Below are positions 53,159-64,000 of a DNA stretch of 64,000 nucleotides, piece by piece. The DNA comes from Kingdonia uniflora (taxonomy: Eukaryota; Streptophyta; Magnoliopsida; Ranunculales; Circaeasteraceae). The stretch spans positions 1,364,001 through 1,428,000 of the forward strand of contig JACGCM010001329.1 in assembly GCA_014058105.1 (NCBI GenBank), read 5' to 3'. The translations under genes and the position numbers were made by a program. How positions within the stretch are numbered: position 1 is the stretch's first letter; each line of letters starts with the position of its first letter. The notes below the pieces were generated by a model. It ran no database searches. It was given only the letters and a program-made list of their open reading frames with translations, and had not been told where the DNA came from.

Positions 53159-56100
53159 TTAAAATGACCTGATGTAGGCATTGGGAAACAATCTTGAGAA
53201 GATCGAATTTTTCGCATTCACAACTAGAACAAAAAACCAATAACAGGGGATGTGGACAAGTGCAATGGCAAAATACCTGTCAGGTGTCTACTAGTTAGTC
53301 CTTCAAACAAAGAGCATAATAGAGTAAATGATGGATTAAGTGCGTATAGTAGTTTACCATAGAGGTGCCCATGGAGTTGAGATTTCTAGAAAAGCATAAG
53401 GCCACCTAAGAGAAGCATTTGAAGATAGATGAGAAGAATAGAGGACATCTAGCACGACAAATATTCACATATTAAATCTTTTCTTCGCTTTAGAGTTTAG
53501 AAATTAAAAGTTAAATATGATATATCTTATTGATACACAACTTTCACCCAATGTATAAGTTTTTATTGTTATCTCTTACGCGAAATTGTCACATCTCTAC
53601 AAAGGGCTACAATATATTGATCTTTCGAAGAATTCACATATCAGCCGATATCACTATTTCAGACTTTGATATGGTATAGAATAAAGATACGCACAGTTGA
53701 TCAGCAAGAGTAGCAGAAAATTACCATGAAAACCCACAAGCATGGAGAACCCACTGGAAGGTAATGTATGCAGCACTAAACAGGATGAAATACACAAGTC
53801 CGAACCATGGGAATCGCTAAAACAAGATAGAAATTTGAGCCGGGATAAAAAGAGATGCAGAGGAAGAGTAAGGCAAATGCAGGTAGACATTAAGGGCAAA
53901 CTATCAATCTTTTGTGTATTAAACACAATTATCTTGCCCCTATCTGTCATACAGTATCATCTGGATGCACCTAATATATATCTTAGAATCATCCAGATGC
54001 AACTAATACATACAAGATATGTACGTGGATAATATTGAACAACAGCAGGGCAGGAAATATGTGTTTTAAACGAAAGTTCAAAACTTTCTGGCAGAAATAT
54101 CCTTATTGTGCTTCCATGAAACAGAAAAAATTGTCAACAAACTAGTGCCATACTTACAAGGTTATTGACAGAGGTGTCAAGAAGAAGAAATACAGCATTT
54201 AGACTATGCATGCATGTCATTAACTGTCAAATGCATTAGCACAGAAGATATCAGTAAGGAAATGCAAATAAAATAATACAACTTCATTAACGAGTCACAA
54301 AAATGACTAACAAAGTTATGAATTAATAACCAGGCAAGTCTTATGATAATAGGATAAGTTGATTTGGCAGTGAACCTAAGACGATTGTTTCAGGAGTTGG
54401 AGGAGAAATCAAGATGCATTTTTTAGGTCAGGACGACCTTTTATCTGGCTCTAGGAATTTTTGCTAGTGTTCGTATTCATCAATTTCCTTGCTTCGGATA
54501 TATTAGGCTCTCTTAACCCTTATTCACTTTCTCTCTAAACTCACTCCGAAATTTACCCAATCAAAATGTTGTCTCTAGGTTCTCTCAGTCATTCTCTCCA
54601 GGTTCTCTTAATCGAAATTTTCTCTAAAGATTCTCTAAATCGAACTTCTGTCTCTAGGTTTCTGATCAATGAAAATCTTACCTCTAGCTTCTCTCAATCA
54701 ACATAACCTTTCTATCTAATTTTAAAGCACATAACCTCTCTATCTAGATTCACAAGGCAATTGGTTTCCTATGGATTCTTTTTTCGTTTTCCACGAACAA
54801 AATGCAAACGCCTTGAATGTTCTGGTTTCTGAAGAACTGAACAAGAATCATTTCATTAAAATGACATTCATGAAAATGGTAGAAAATGAAATAATCAAGA
54901 ATTTCCCAAAGCTCTGTGTTTTAGTTCCAAAATGTTTTATCAAACTAATTTCTCTAACTTCCTGCATAAGCTTTTGTTCCATGTTTACTTATCTAAATTT
55001 GTTATGAACTTACTCTAGACTCTTTAATTTTAAAACTCCATCCAGATTCTTGCTTTCGACATTCCTCTCCCCAAATTTTCTCCCAATATTATTTTTCTCA
55101 GAACTTTCTCTCTTAAGATCTTTGTCCACCTGATCTACCTAAATCAAAACTTTTTGTATCTTTGCTCCCAATGAGATTTTTTCTCTCAAGAATTTGGGTA
55201 AGGGCAAAAGTAAAATCAATTTCCCAATATATGACAAGTTAAATAGAAGGAAATTGGGAAACCCAATTACTTTGCTTTGATATTTTTGAACTAAACACCC
55301 CCTTTGGTTCGCATCATTTTTGTTAAGGGGAAAAGAAGGCACGTCATAGTAATCCAAGGAAGTTTCCAAGACAATGCATGAAGCTTCTTTGCACACATTC
55401 AAAAAAGTATATATTTTGACCAATTAGTGTGTAAATTGTATTTCATGATTGTAGTACCTATATAATATTCTTGTCATGTTGTAGCTTTCAAATTTTAAGA
55501 TTTTGTTTTCAAGAAAATGTGCTTATGGTCATTACTCGCTGTTTTTGGTGTATTCCCTTCTCTTGCTTGGTGTTTTTCTTCTTTGAACATTCCTCGTTGT
55601 TGGGTGATTCAAGGATTCACTCTGTACTGTGTATGCCAACAATCAAATTGCTAAAGCACCCAAATCCGCTACATATAAGACTTAGTTTGATGTAATCTAG
55701 AACTATGGCAAAAGCAAAATTGCAAAGATACCATATTAGTACTGATCAAAATCATTACAACCAAATTATCATTGATGGGAAAAGTAGATAACTCACCCAA
55801 CAACTCATATACTATATTTTGAATTCAAAAACACTTGATATAGATATACTATATATCTAGTATTTATATCTCTTAGGTAAGAAGCCGAAACTCACTAGAT
55901 CTAGAGTGAAATCTCCACCAGACTGAAATGGAAGTAAGAGACCCCAAAATACAATGTCTGTCAGCATGGCAGCACCAGCACAAATCTGTTCTCAATACGA
56001 AAGATAGGGTCAGCTTCAACTTTCATAGTTGAGGTTAATATCAAATAATTGACGTACCAAAAACATGCTCAATATTAGGAAATTTTCTTAGTGAAAGGAT

Positions 56101-56767
56101 GAGATTAGACAGACTAGCCTGAAATACGATTTGCATCATATGATCGAAAAATCCAGCTCTTTGCTCAACCCCTTTCTCCTCATACCGGATTTGCACATTC
56201 CTACGCACATCCGTTTGAAGGAAGCCATCCCTTTCCTCAATGAGTGAAACAGGTTTCGTTGCGCATTTCCAAGATTCATTAGAAGATATGATCGCTCCTA
56301 ACTACACACACATAATCAAACATAAATCATACTCACGAAAAAAACTCAAACAACAAAACACCACTATTAATTAGCACGAAAACATACCGCAAAGTATACC
56401 ATGACTAATACAAATGTCCACCTGTCAAAATCACAATTACAAAAATCAAGAATTTAATTTAGAGCCAACCAATGAAGCCCTATAATGTAATGTAAACTTA
56501 CTGAGTGTAGAAATAAAAGGCGAAAGCTCCATCTTGCGCAGCGACACGATACAGCAATTCAAACATTATAACTAGCACCAATACGCGATAAATTAGAAGA
56601 TATACTGGATTCAAACCTCTCCAACAAGGAACCCATATATCACTATGCTTCAATGGAGCTCTTTTTGATCTGTAAATCAGAATTGAAGCTGTAATTGTTG
56701 GAATTATTATGATTAGAGCACAAACAGGGACTTGCCAATGTAACCAGTAATCAAGTGAGGTCTCCAT
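53159..56767 (-). CDS. Plant multi-pass membrane protein, 8 exons, 298 aa, intact
   Basis: Exons (minus): 56502-56767, 56388-56421, 56119-56301, 55896-55985, 54158-54223, 53725-53816, 53358-53405 and 53159-53276. Their lengths sum to 897 nt and keep one frame. The protein starts METSLDYWLHWQVPVCALII and has several hydrophobic segments (PVCALIIIIPTITASILIY; LLIYRVLVLVIMFELLY; WTFVLVMVYFA; MLTDIVFWGLLLPF; HSLNAVFLLLDTSVNNL; FGLVYFILFSAAYITFQWVL; YFAIALVHIPCYWFFVLVV). It ends NAYIRSF. The pattern WTF...CAG...LTDIVFW...LNAVFLL-DT matches an uncharacterised plant family that I recall as the At1g10660/At3g27770 group; biochemical role unknown. Introns have GT-AG borders, except intron 3, which appears to start with GC (CAG|GCTAGT). 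The 5' UTR and promoter lie above 56767. It is the only complete host gene here. Confidence 0.88.
54480..54760. repeat. Degenerate pyrimidine-rich repeat in intron 4
   Basis: Repeated TCTCTAGGTTCTCT / AATCGAAATTT-type units of roughly 30 bp between exons 4 and 5 of the membrane protein gene. No coding sense found. Confidence 0.55.
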
Positions 56768-57980
56768 TTTGAAGAGATTGGGGAAAATAAAACCCTAATT
56801 TTGGATTTGTGGTGCTTGTTTGGTTGGGATTTAAATGGTTTTTTTTTAGTTGTCACTTGTCTAGTGATGGAGGGAAATAGTAACGGACAAAGAGACGGTA
56901 ATACGTAAATGCTTTCCTTTCGAGAAACATTTTCCTAGGTGATTCCTGCTGCAATACGCAAATGTCGGTAATTTAGGCAACACCCTCAAATATTTCTGGC
57001 AGACGTTTTCTGTGTATCGCAACGTCCCTAGGGTCTAGGGGCCTTTGCAAAAAGTAAGGCTCTGTTTGTTACATCTATATTATAAATCTCAGTTTTGTCC
57101 TACGTGCCGCCGATTGTCCTGCGTGGCGACGACGATTGTCCCGTGTGGCGAGCTTTGTCCTACGTGGCGTTATTTCTTATTAATTAATTAAAATTATTAA
57201 AATGTCGCGTGTCCTTGAAGTGAAGCTCAAAAAAGAAAAGAAAAAACATAAATTAGAGAGAGTAACTGAAAACGCTCGAAGAATCTCTATCTCTCACACT
57301 CTTAAAATCTCACTTTCTCTCTCTGATTTCTTGGTTTTGATCGATCACCTCTCTCTCTCTAGAATTTGGATGATGAGGAGGCACATTGGAGTTGTGTTTT
57401 GATCTTTGACGTAGAGATCGAAATCGGATCAATTTGAGATAACCTTTGGTGTTTCAGTAATTCAGGTATGTTTTGAGGTTTCTGTCATTTGAATGTTTGA
57501 GGAAATGTTTTTTATTTGAGAGAGGTGAAGTTCTCAAGAGACTTTTAGGAATACAGATCCCTTCAAATTCTTGCAATTTGAACTTTGATTGTTGATTTGG
57601 GTGCATTTTAAATCGAGTAATATTGGAAGTTGTTGCATCAAGCATCTTACATGCATGAAGAATAATTTGTTATATATCTACTGTGTTTCATATTTTGGAT
57701 TATAAACTTTTGTCTTTGGCTGTATAATTCATTATTACCACGTGGATTTTAAGTTTCAATGAGAACATTGAGAAACTCCGTCTCCACTTGGTACGTTGGA
57801 ACAAAACATATTTCCGAATGTTTAGACCATTGTTGGCCATTGGACTAGCTAAACATTACTCCGTCGGAAATGTTCCGGTGACAAATGTTCTAATGTTCTA
57901 ACTGGAGCCTCAGTGTTTGGTGAACATTGTACATATATTTGCATGAAATCCTAATCAAGATTTAGCGCCTTGATTTATGA
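56768..57980. other. Upstream region of the membrane protein gene and unassigned DNA
   Basis: 57065-57200 has a cluster of CCTACGTGGCG / CCTGCGTGGCG / CCCGTGTGGCG repeats starting with TCTATATTATAAATCTCAG. Then comes a CT-rich leader-like stretch (57285-57360). No gene recognised. Confidence 0.4.
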
Positions 57981-58511
57981 AGAGATATGACGATGAACAG
58001 AAATCGACAAATGGAGCTTTATTACATAAATACTGGGTCTAGGGTTTAGCCTTCGAAAATGGGTAATTATGGTGTGATCAAGAGTTCATTTTTGTGGATG
58101 GGGTTGTCCCCTAATGGGGAACCTTTAAATTTTCTCGATACGGATTGTAAATTCGAGTCGAAAGGGGATTTTGAGAAGGCGGGTGAGTTGGGGCTTTCAG
58201 ATACCGATTTGGTTGCGGTTAAGGTTAGTTTTATTGGAAATAATCATGTTGTTGTGGAGGAGAATTTGGGGCATGTGAAGGATGTGATTAGGGAGGAAAG
58301 TATGTCGCCATGGAGTATTCATGATCATTTGATGTTGAATATATATCAGTACTTTGCGAATAGGACTAGCCCAGCCGGAGATAAAGCTTTTAGAAGGCAG
58401 AGGAGACGGGAGAGGGAACGACAAGGAAGACAGAAATGGGAACCTGAGCATTTTATTAAGATTGTTTACTGTTGTCCCACGCCATCGCGTCCTTTGTTGG
58501 GTCTTTGGAAG
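57980..58511 (+). pseudogene. F-box protein fragment (At3g12350-like), 5'- and 3'-truncated
   Basis: The frame reads NTGSRV, a TAG stop, PSK, then MGNYGVIKSSFLWMGLSPNG, EPLNFLDTDCKFES, YQYFANRTSPAGDKAFRRQR, KWEPEHFIKIVYC and PTPSRPLLGLWK, ending at a GTACTT donor (58512). I recognise this as the segment after the F-box in a plant F-box family like At3g12350 (SCF ubiquitin ligase adaptors). The F-box exon is not found upstream and the rest is missing, with a Sirevirus LTR starting 177 bp downstream. The internal ATG at 58059 leaves a 150-codon open stretch, but the TAG within the conserved SRVSPSK motif argues for a pseudogene. Confidence 0.62.
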
Positions 58512-58687
58512 GTACTTTTCCTATTGTCCCGTATTTATCCATATAAGTATGAAAAGTAGGCGCAAAGTAACTCTATCTCTCTCTCTAAAATCAATTGATC
58601 TAATTTTCAGTATTTCTTTTTATACAAAATTGTAAATGATTCCTAAATTTTGTCATAGATTAATTACAACTTATTCCAGGTTAAAGT

Positions 58688-59698
58688 TGAAACATCCATA
58701 GTTGGAGTTTGTTTCATTCCGTGTCTAGTTTAGATGTCAGCATTATCTCGTGGTTACACGTTGTCAGAGATTGCACCTTGAGCGTCTACAACTAGACTGA
58801 TATTGAACAGGTAAGTGGGTTTTTAACTCCTTATTCTAGAATATCAAGCCTCATGTATTTTTACAGAGTATGGAAAATGTAATAAATATGTCTTTTTAAG
58901 ATAACAAAACTTCTATTCGAATAGATTCTTTTTCTATTCGAATAGAACTGAGAACATTTCTATTAGAATATATTTTATTGTATTCGAATAAAATGCCTCA
59001 GGTTGTTTTTTATTCGAATAGATTTATTTTTATTTGAATAGATTGGCTCAGCTTGATTTTTATTCGAATATATATATTTCTATTTGAACAGAGGACGTGT
59101 TTTATATTTTTCTATTTAAGACATCGTTTCATTTTTCATAACTCACCTCTTTTAAAACCTATTTTTTCAGAGCTTGATATTTAGAGAGAGGAGAGATTTT
59201 AACGATCGATTCAACGAGAAGTAAAACTCAAATTGAATTAATTGGAGAAATATTAAAAACTTAATCATTGATTTGTAAAGTTTGAGCGATTTAAGTTTTT
59301 AAGCTTTGGTGCGTTATCCGAGGCGAGGCGTTGCGAGAACGGAAGGGCGTTGCGAGAATAAGGAATTGACTGCGAGGAGTTCAATTAGAAGAGAGTCAAC
59401 CACGGGATGTGCTTATCGAGTTTGTAAGTAATTGAATACTTGTAATTTGATTTTAATAGTAGATTGTTTAGCTGTCGGGTGATTCGACAGTGACCTGTAG
59501 GTTTTTCTCCTGAGAAGGGTTTCTCACAGGGTTAAAATTATTTGGTCTAGTGGTTAATTTCTAATTGTTTGTTGACACTAGATAATTGAACCAATTTGAA
59601 CTAGGTTAAGGTTAGACCATTAATTCAAAGGAATTCGGACCTATCGATTTAGACCTAATTTATTCAAAATCGGTTAGTCTCAAGCGTTAAGGAATTTT
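58688..59698 (+). repeat. 5' LTR of the Sirevirus-like element
   Basis: Starts TGAAACATCCATAGTTGGAG; the first ~310 bp match 63711-64000. Contains an array of TATTCGAATA palindromes (58912-59094). The end is placed just before the priming site and is approximate because the 3' LTR is cut off by the window. Confidence 0.85.
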
Positions 59699-59701
59699 AA
59701 T

Positions 59702-59713
59702 TGGTATCAGAGC
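59702..59713 (+). other. Primer binding site of the Sirevirus-like element
   Basis: TGGTATCAGAGC, the standard initiator-Met tRNA site. Confidence 0.9.
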
Positions 59714-59772
59714 GGCCACGCTTTGAGGATTAACAACCTGAGCGTGGATCCTTACTCGATTACTTGAGATTA

Positions 59773-61600
59773 ATGGATTCTGAAAAATTTTCACGTCTCA
59801 TAAATTGCCTGCCCCTCTTCGATGGCAAAAACTATCCTTATTGGAAAGTCTGAATGATTGCATTCTTACAATCACTCGGAGAAGATGTCTGGATTGCTAT
59901 CGAAGATAGATGGATGCACTCTACCGTGATGGGTGATAAATCTGAAGATGTCCTTAAGCCTAGGAATAAATGGTCTAAGGATGAAAATGAAGTTGTTGGC
60001 TATAATAATAAGGGTCGCAATGCTATTTTTATGGTTGTGAGCTTAAGTTAGTTTCTACACATCTGCTTGTACCACTTCAAAAGAAACTTAGGACATATTA
60101 GTTCGAACTCACGAAGGCGATGATACAGTTAAGGAAAGAAAATTGCAAATGCTCACCTCACAATTTGAGAATTCGAATGGATGAGAATGAACCCTTTGAT
60201 GAGTTTTATGCGAGGCTAAGTGACATTGTCAACACTAGTGCCACATTAGGTACAACTTACTCAGATGTTCTAATTGTTCACAATGTACTAAGATCCCTTC
60301 CTAAGAGCTTTAAATCCAGACGTGATGCTATAGAGGATGCTCAGGATCTTAAGAAAATGAAGCCATATACATTAGCTGGTAAATTGCAAACTTTTAAACT
60401 CGAGATAAAAATGGAAAACCCTGAGAAGAACAAAAGTATTACTTTTAAATCTTCATCTTACTCCTCTTCTTCTAAGGGTACCATAGAAGTTGACAGCTCA
60501 TCTGATTTAGATAATGATAATGGGTCCGATATGGATTCATAAATTACCTCTATAAGTCACCAGCTTAAAAACCTTGTGAAATAACGCCAATTTCAAAAAT
60601 TAGGGCAATCGGTGAATTATAAGTCGCAAACTCATAATCAACATAAAGTGAATAACCGGCAGACCAATCTTGGCACTAACCTAAGTCAAATTGAGTGGTA
60701 TAAGTATCATAACCTGGCCATTATGCTCATAGCTGTCCCAATAAGTAATCTGGGACCAATCAGAAAGCTATGAATATCAGTGTTACTTGGGATGACAGTG
60801 ATGATGAGAATAATAACAATGAGAGTCATCCCCAAGTAGTTGATAACGGAAATTATTGTGCATATCCTGTTTTTTTTAATTATGGCAATAATAACGTTGA
60901 CATTTTTAAACTTGAAAATTTTGATGAAAATTAGAGTAATCAATAGCAAAATGAGTTTGAGGACCCGCATCTTGAGGACTTGTATGCTCAGACTCTCGCC
61001 AAGTGTATGAAACTCGGTAAACTTAACAAAGTCTTGAAAGACCAAGTTAATACACTTACGTACGAACTTCAAGACAAAACTGGGAGTACAAGTCACAAGC
61101 TAGAGGTACTTGAAAATGAGAAACAAGACCTTCATGACAAAGTTGTGTTTTTAGAAAAAAAAAGTTAATGATGCAAATGAGAAAATGAAATAAACTTTAG
61201 ACGAACTTCATTCGGCCAAACTTGATATAGCTCTATCTCAGCAGAAACTTGAGAAGTTCTGTCATGGGGCCAAGAACATTGATAAAATGTTATGTATGGA
61301 AAAGATGGATAGTGACAAAAGGGGTCTAGGATATGAGGAACATCTTCCTAATACCAAGACTCTTCAAATCACAAAGTTTATAAAAACAACTGCTTCTACT
61401 TCGGTGCCCAAACATAACATGATATCCACTACTCATAATCACGCCAAACGGGTCTTTTACTCTCAGATTTATTATTGTAGTATATGTGGTCGAAAGGGAC
61501 ATCTTGCATCTTATTGTAGATTTATTAGACCATATCAACCATATGCTCAACCTTTCAATAGACAAAAATATAAGTCATATGTGAATTTTTCTAATGTATA
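59773..61600 (+). pseudogene. gag: Sirevirus-like gag with coiled coil and CCHC knuckle, broken
   Basis: ATG 59773 reads MDSEKFSRLINCLPLFDGKN, then YPYWKV and a TGA where the family has Arg. It continues with MIAFLQSLGEDVWIAIEDRW, SQFENIRMDENEPFDEFYAR (across a frameshift near 60150), NVLRSLPKSFKSRRDAIED and LAGKLQTFKLE (UBN2/gag core). A Ser/Asp-rich segment, a heptad region (LNKVLKDQVNTLTYELQDKT, KLEVLENEKQDLHDKVVFLE; 60980-61260) and one CCHC box CSICGRKGHLASYC (61476-61517) follow. The frame is broken in at least five places. No protease, integrase or RT motif follows. Confidence 0.8.
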
Positions 61601-61619
61601 AAGTGAGAATGTGAGTAGG

Positions 61620-63093
61620 TGGTTTGCTCCATAAATATCACATCGAAAGGTGATTCGTGCAGTTTAGGTGCGAAAGGATGACTTGTCGTCACAAATAAGG
61701 TAATGAATCAAAATTGAGATGGGTTATCAGTATGCTCCAGTGTTTAGGTACGTTTCTTACCCTGTCTCAGTTGGGTTTTGTTTTTTTGTTTTTTTTAGGA
61801 TAGTAGGATATTGTTCTTTTTTTATGTACTTTGCACTTTATAAGTTTTTGTCTATGGAATATTCTTGCTAGACTTGGGCCTTGCTTTGTGTTATATTCAT
61901 TCATGAAATAATTATTTGGTAAAATTACTATTTACAATAGTCAACGATCCTCCAGTTTAAACTAAAAGCTCATCGTGACTAGTACCACGTAAGGATAACT
62001 GTGGAGACTTCGTACCTAATGATATGTGAGGTTCTAGCATTTTTACAAGCTTCAAGTGTTGTTGCATAAATTCTTTCCAGATTCAGCATTTTCTTTTTCG
62101 ATCTCATTTTTATAATCAATTGTCGATGGTAACTTCAAGTTTAAGTTAGTAAAATAGAACAGTCTCTATACTTTATTTCAGACGAAAAAGATACTATGCA
62201 AGACTGAAGATATGATAATAGGCATTTTATTGTTACACCTTTTTGGCCTTCGTCTGTGCTTACCCAAAATTTTATCCGCTTGCAGCCCCTTATGTCTTAA
62301 AATATTCTGTTCGTTTTTCTACCTAAATCCTTTACTAGTTTACCCGTTTGTTATGAGACTTTTCAGTAAAAAATGGGGGGAAGAAAAAAAGGGGGAAGTG
62401 ATTTTTTTTTGGGAAAGATGAATATGAGAATAGAGTTTATATCCCCAATGCAGTTTTAGTGGTAGAGATGGATATAAGAAGAGGGTTTTTCCAATGATTT
62501 TATGGTACATTATAGTTTATTTGTACTCGTTGCATAAAAATAATAAATGGAGGTGAACTCAAAATGAAGGAGAAGTATGAGTAATTGTTACTCACTAAAG
62601 AAAATAACAAAAGAAGGTGAACTTAAAATGAAGGAGGGGAAGAAGTGTTCTATTCCATGTGTACTTCATAAGATGGGGAGTTAGTGTAACTATTAGTCTC
62701 AGAATTCCAGCAAAATACCCAATCTGTCACGTCCCTTCCCTTCCCTTGCCTATATTATAACCTTTTCAAGACCTGTTTGATCTTGAGTTTAACATAGTCA
62801 GTTTAGTGGAGATGAGAGATAGGGGTTCTATGTTAGTTAACTTGACACCATCTATGATAATTGATTTTATTTCTGTGACATCTTTCAATTTACAATGCGC
62901 CGTTTATTTAATGAAATTTGAATTTTTCTATTCACATACTCATATTCATATTTCACACAGAGTGTTTGGTAGTCAATTCTCAGTAATTTTTGAGTAACCA
63001 CCCAAGTGAGGCCTAAGTTGAAACAACTTTCCAATGTAGTATTCTAACTGCGGCTGAGTAATACGTTGAAGATGGGGTATCCCTTTGACTATG

Positions 63094-63181
<88 letters not shown>

Positions 63182-63270
63182 AAGTAATTCATTTAGTGAT
63201 TGTTTTATAACACATTGGCAATATCTTGATCTTTATATAATATTTTAGATTCATTGTCTTTCTATCATGA
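61620..63270. other. Non-coding interior of the Sirevirus-like element
   Basis: No pol or env-like frame on either strand. It holds purine tracts (62376-62400) and an AC microsatellite. Pol appears deleted or never present. Confidence 0.55.
63097..63180. repeat. (AC)42 microsatellite
   Basis: 84 bp of uninterrupted AC repeat. Long translated GT/AC frames here are artefacts. Confidence 0.97.
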
Positions 63271-63277
63271 CTTGTAT

Positions 63278-63710
63278 TTAGGGGGAGTGTTGTCTTCTTT
63301 TGCTTACTTATTTCAGAGACACTCTCCATGTGTATTTTTCTTTTACTTCATTTTACTAGGGTTACCATTATTTTGAGGGGGAGATGCATATTATTTTGGG
63401 GTATTGGTGTTTTAGTGGTTTATTTCTCATTTTATCTATTATTTACCCTTTGTTCATCTATGCCAAAAAGGGGGAGAGATGATCCTGACAGGTAAGTTAG
63501 GTAAGTTATGTTCTTTTTCTCTGGATCCCTTATATTATTTAAATGATTACGTGATGTATCTTGTTTAGTGTGTAAGGATTCTAGAGTATATTGTATAAGA
63601 TGAAAGTAGAGCTTTGAGTATGGATGTTCAGTGATTGAGTCAGTCCATCGAGTTGTATTTTTATTTCTTATAGTTTTTGTTTTGACACAAAATGAACCAA
63701 AGGGGGAGAT
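63278..63710 (+). other. Array of polypurine tracts before the 3' LTR
   Basis: TTAGGGGGAGTG (63279), GAGGGGGAGATG (63375), AAAAAGGGGGAGAG (63465) and CCAAAGGGGGAGAT (63697, abutting the LTR). Multiple AAGGGGGAG tracts are a described trait of Sireviruses. Confidence 0.75.
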
Positions 63711-64000
63711 TGAAACGTCCATAGTTGGAGTATGTTTTATTCCGTGTCTATTTTAGATGTCAACATTATCTCGTGGTTACTCGTCATCAGAGATTGTATC
63801 TTGAGCATCTACAACTGGACTGGCATCGAACAGGTAAGTGGGCTTTTAACTCCTTGTTCTAAAATATCAAGCCCTATGAATATTTACAGAGTAAAGAAAA
63901 TGTAATAAGTATGTCTTTTTAAGATAACATAACTTCTATTCGAATAGATTCCTTTTCTATTCGAATAGAACTGGGAACATTTCCATTCGAATATATTTTA
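63711..64000 (+). repeat. 3' LTR of the Sirevirus-like element (partial)
   Basis: Begins TGAAACGTCCATAGTTGGAG and follows the 5' LTR with scattered substitutions up to the window end, including two TCTATTCGAATAGA palindromes. Confidence 0.92.

Larger units (their letters stand above)
58688..64000 (+). mobile_element. Sirevirus-like Ty1/copia element with gag but no visible pol (runs off the window)
   Basis: 5' LTR 58688 to about 59698, priming site TGGTATCAGAGC 59702-59713, gag 59773-61600. Then come 2 kb without coding sense, repeated GGGGGAG tracts, a purine tract CCAAAGGGGGAGAT (63697-63710) and the start of the 3' LTR at 63711. Gag style (long coiled coil before a CCHC knuckle) and multiple polypurine tracts are hallmarks of the Sirevirus/Maximus lineage. 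Confidence 0.8.

Noticed and set aside
57202..57402. 66-aa Lys/Ser-rich frame upstream of the F-box fragment
   Set aside because: CT-rich leader-like sequence translated; no family resemblance.
58059..58559. Intact 166-aa F-box-like gene starting at ATG 58059
   Set aside because: The homology extends upstream of this ATG through a TAG stop and ends at a splice donor; the last residues are read-through intron.
62973..63248. Long CVCVCV / THTHTH open frames on both strands
   Set aside because: Artefact of the AC microsatellite; no flanking coding signal.
1..64000. CRISPR arrays, rRNA genes, bacterial-type operons
   Set aside because: None present; repeats are transposon-type and the coding style is plant nuclear.

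Overview
This is repeat-rich nuclear DNA of a flowering plant, most likely a eudicot. It is AT-rich, has short GT-AG introns, and is packed with plant-type mobile elements: Tat and Athila Ty3/gypsy, Tork-like and Sirevirus-like Ty1/copia, CACTA, PIF/Harbinger, hAT, and a DUF1985-Ulp1 gene of the kind carried by Mutator-like elements. I see only one host gene that reads through intact: an 8-exon multi-pass membrane protein gene on the minus strand at 53159-56767 (298 aa). Everything else coding is transposon-derived or a broken gene copy.

Layout. 1-16896 (minus): a DUF1985/Ulp1-peptidase (C48) gene, decayed, cut in its coding exon by a complete 13-kb Tat-type gypsy element (3214-16189, near-perfect TSD). 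That element has gag-pol on the minus strand and a 5-kb module of plus-strand (antisense) genes between pol and its 3' LTR. 17787-27219: a CACTA element (TSD ATC) holding a second CACTA (18017-22649, TSD ATA) that carries a broken PPR gene and a broken F-box-associated gene. 27220-31600: mostly unannotatable, with a 530-bp inverted-repeat MITE and one copy of a 340-bp dispersed repeat. 31600-36960: a decayed Athila-like gypsy element with a tandem duplication in RNase H. 37752-41662: a full-length but mutated PIF/Harbinger element (TSD TTA). 41755-48773 (minus): an intronless, broken copy of the kinase-associated protein phosphatase gene (KAPP), interrupted by a 5.5-kb copia element (42125-47638). 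49114-51933: a small non-autonomous LTR element (TSD GTTAT) that contains a hAT-like element (49956-51133, 8-bp TSD). 57980-58511: a fragment of an F-box gene (At3g12350-like) with an in-frame stop. 58688-64000: a Sirevirus-like copia element with gag but no visible pol, running off the window.

The nesting gives an order of events: Ulp1 gene before the Tat insertion; outer CACTA before inner CACTA; KAPP copy before the copia insertion; LTR element before the hAT insertion. The most unusual feature is the antisense gene module in the Tat element: three plus-strand units, each with its own TATA box, two of them a duplicated pair including the promoter. One small 115-aa ORF is still open although all of gag-pol is full of stops. 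Two different copia LTR families in the window also share arrays of the same TATTCGAATA palindrome. Coordinates of decayed coding regions are approximate.
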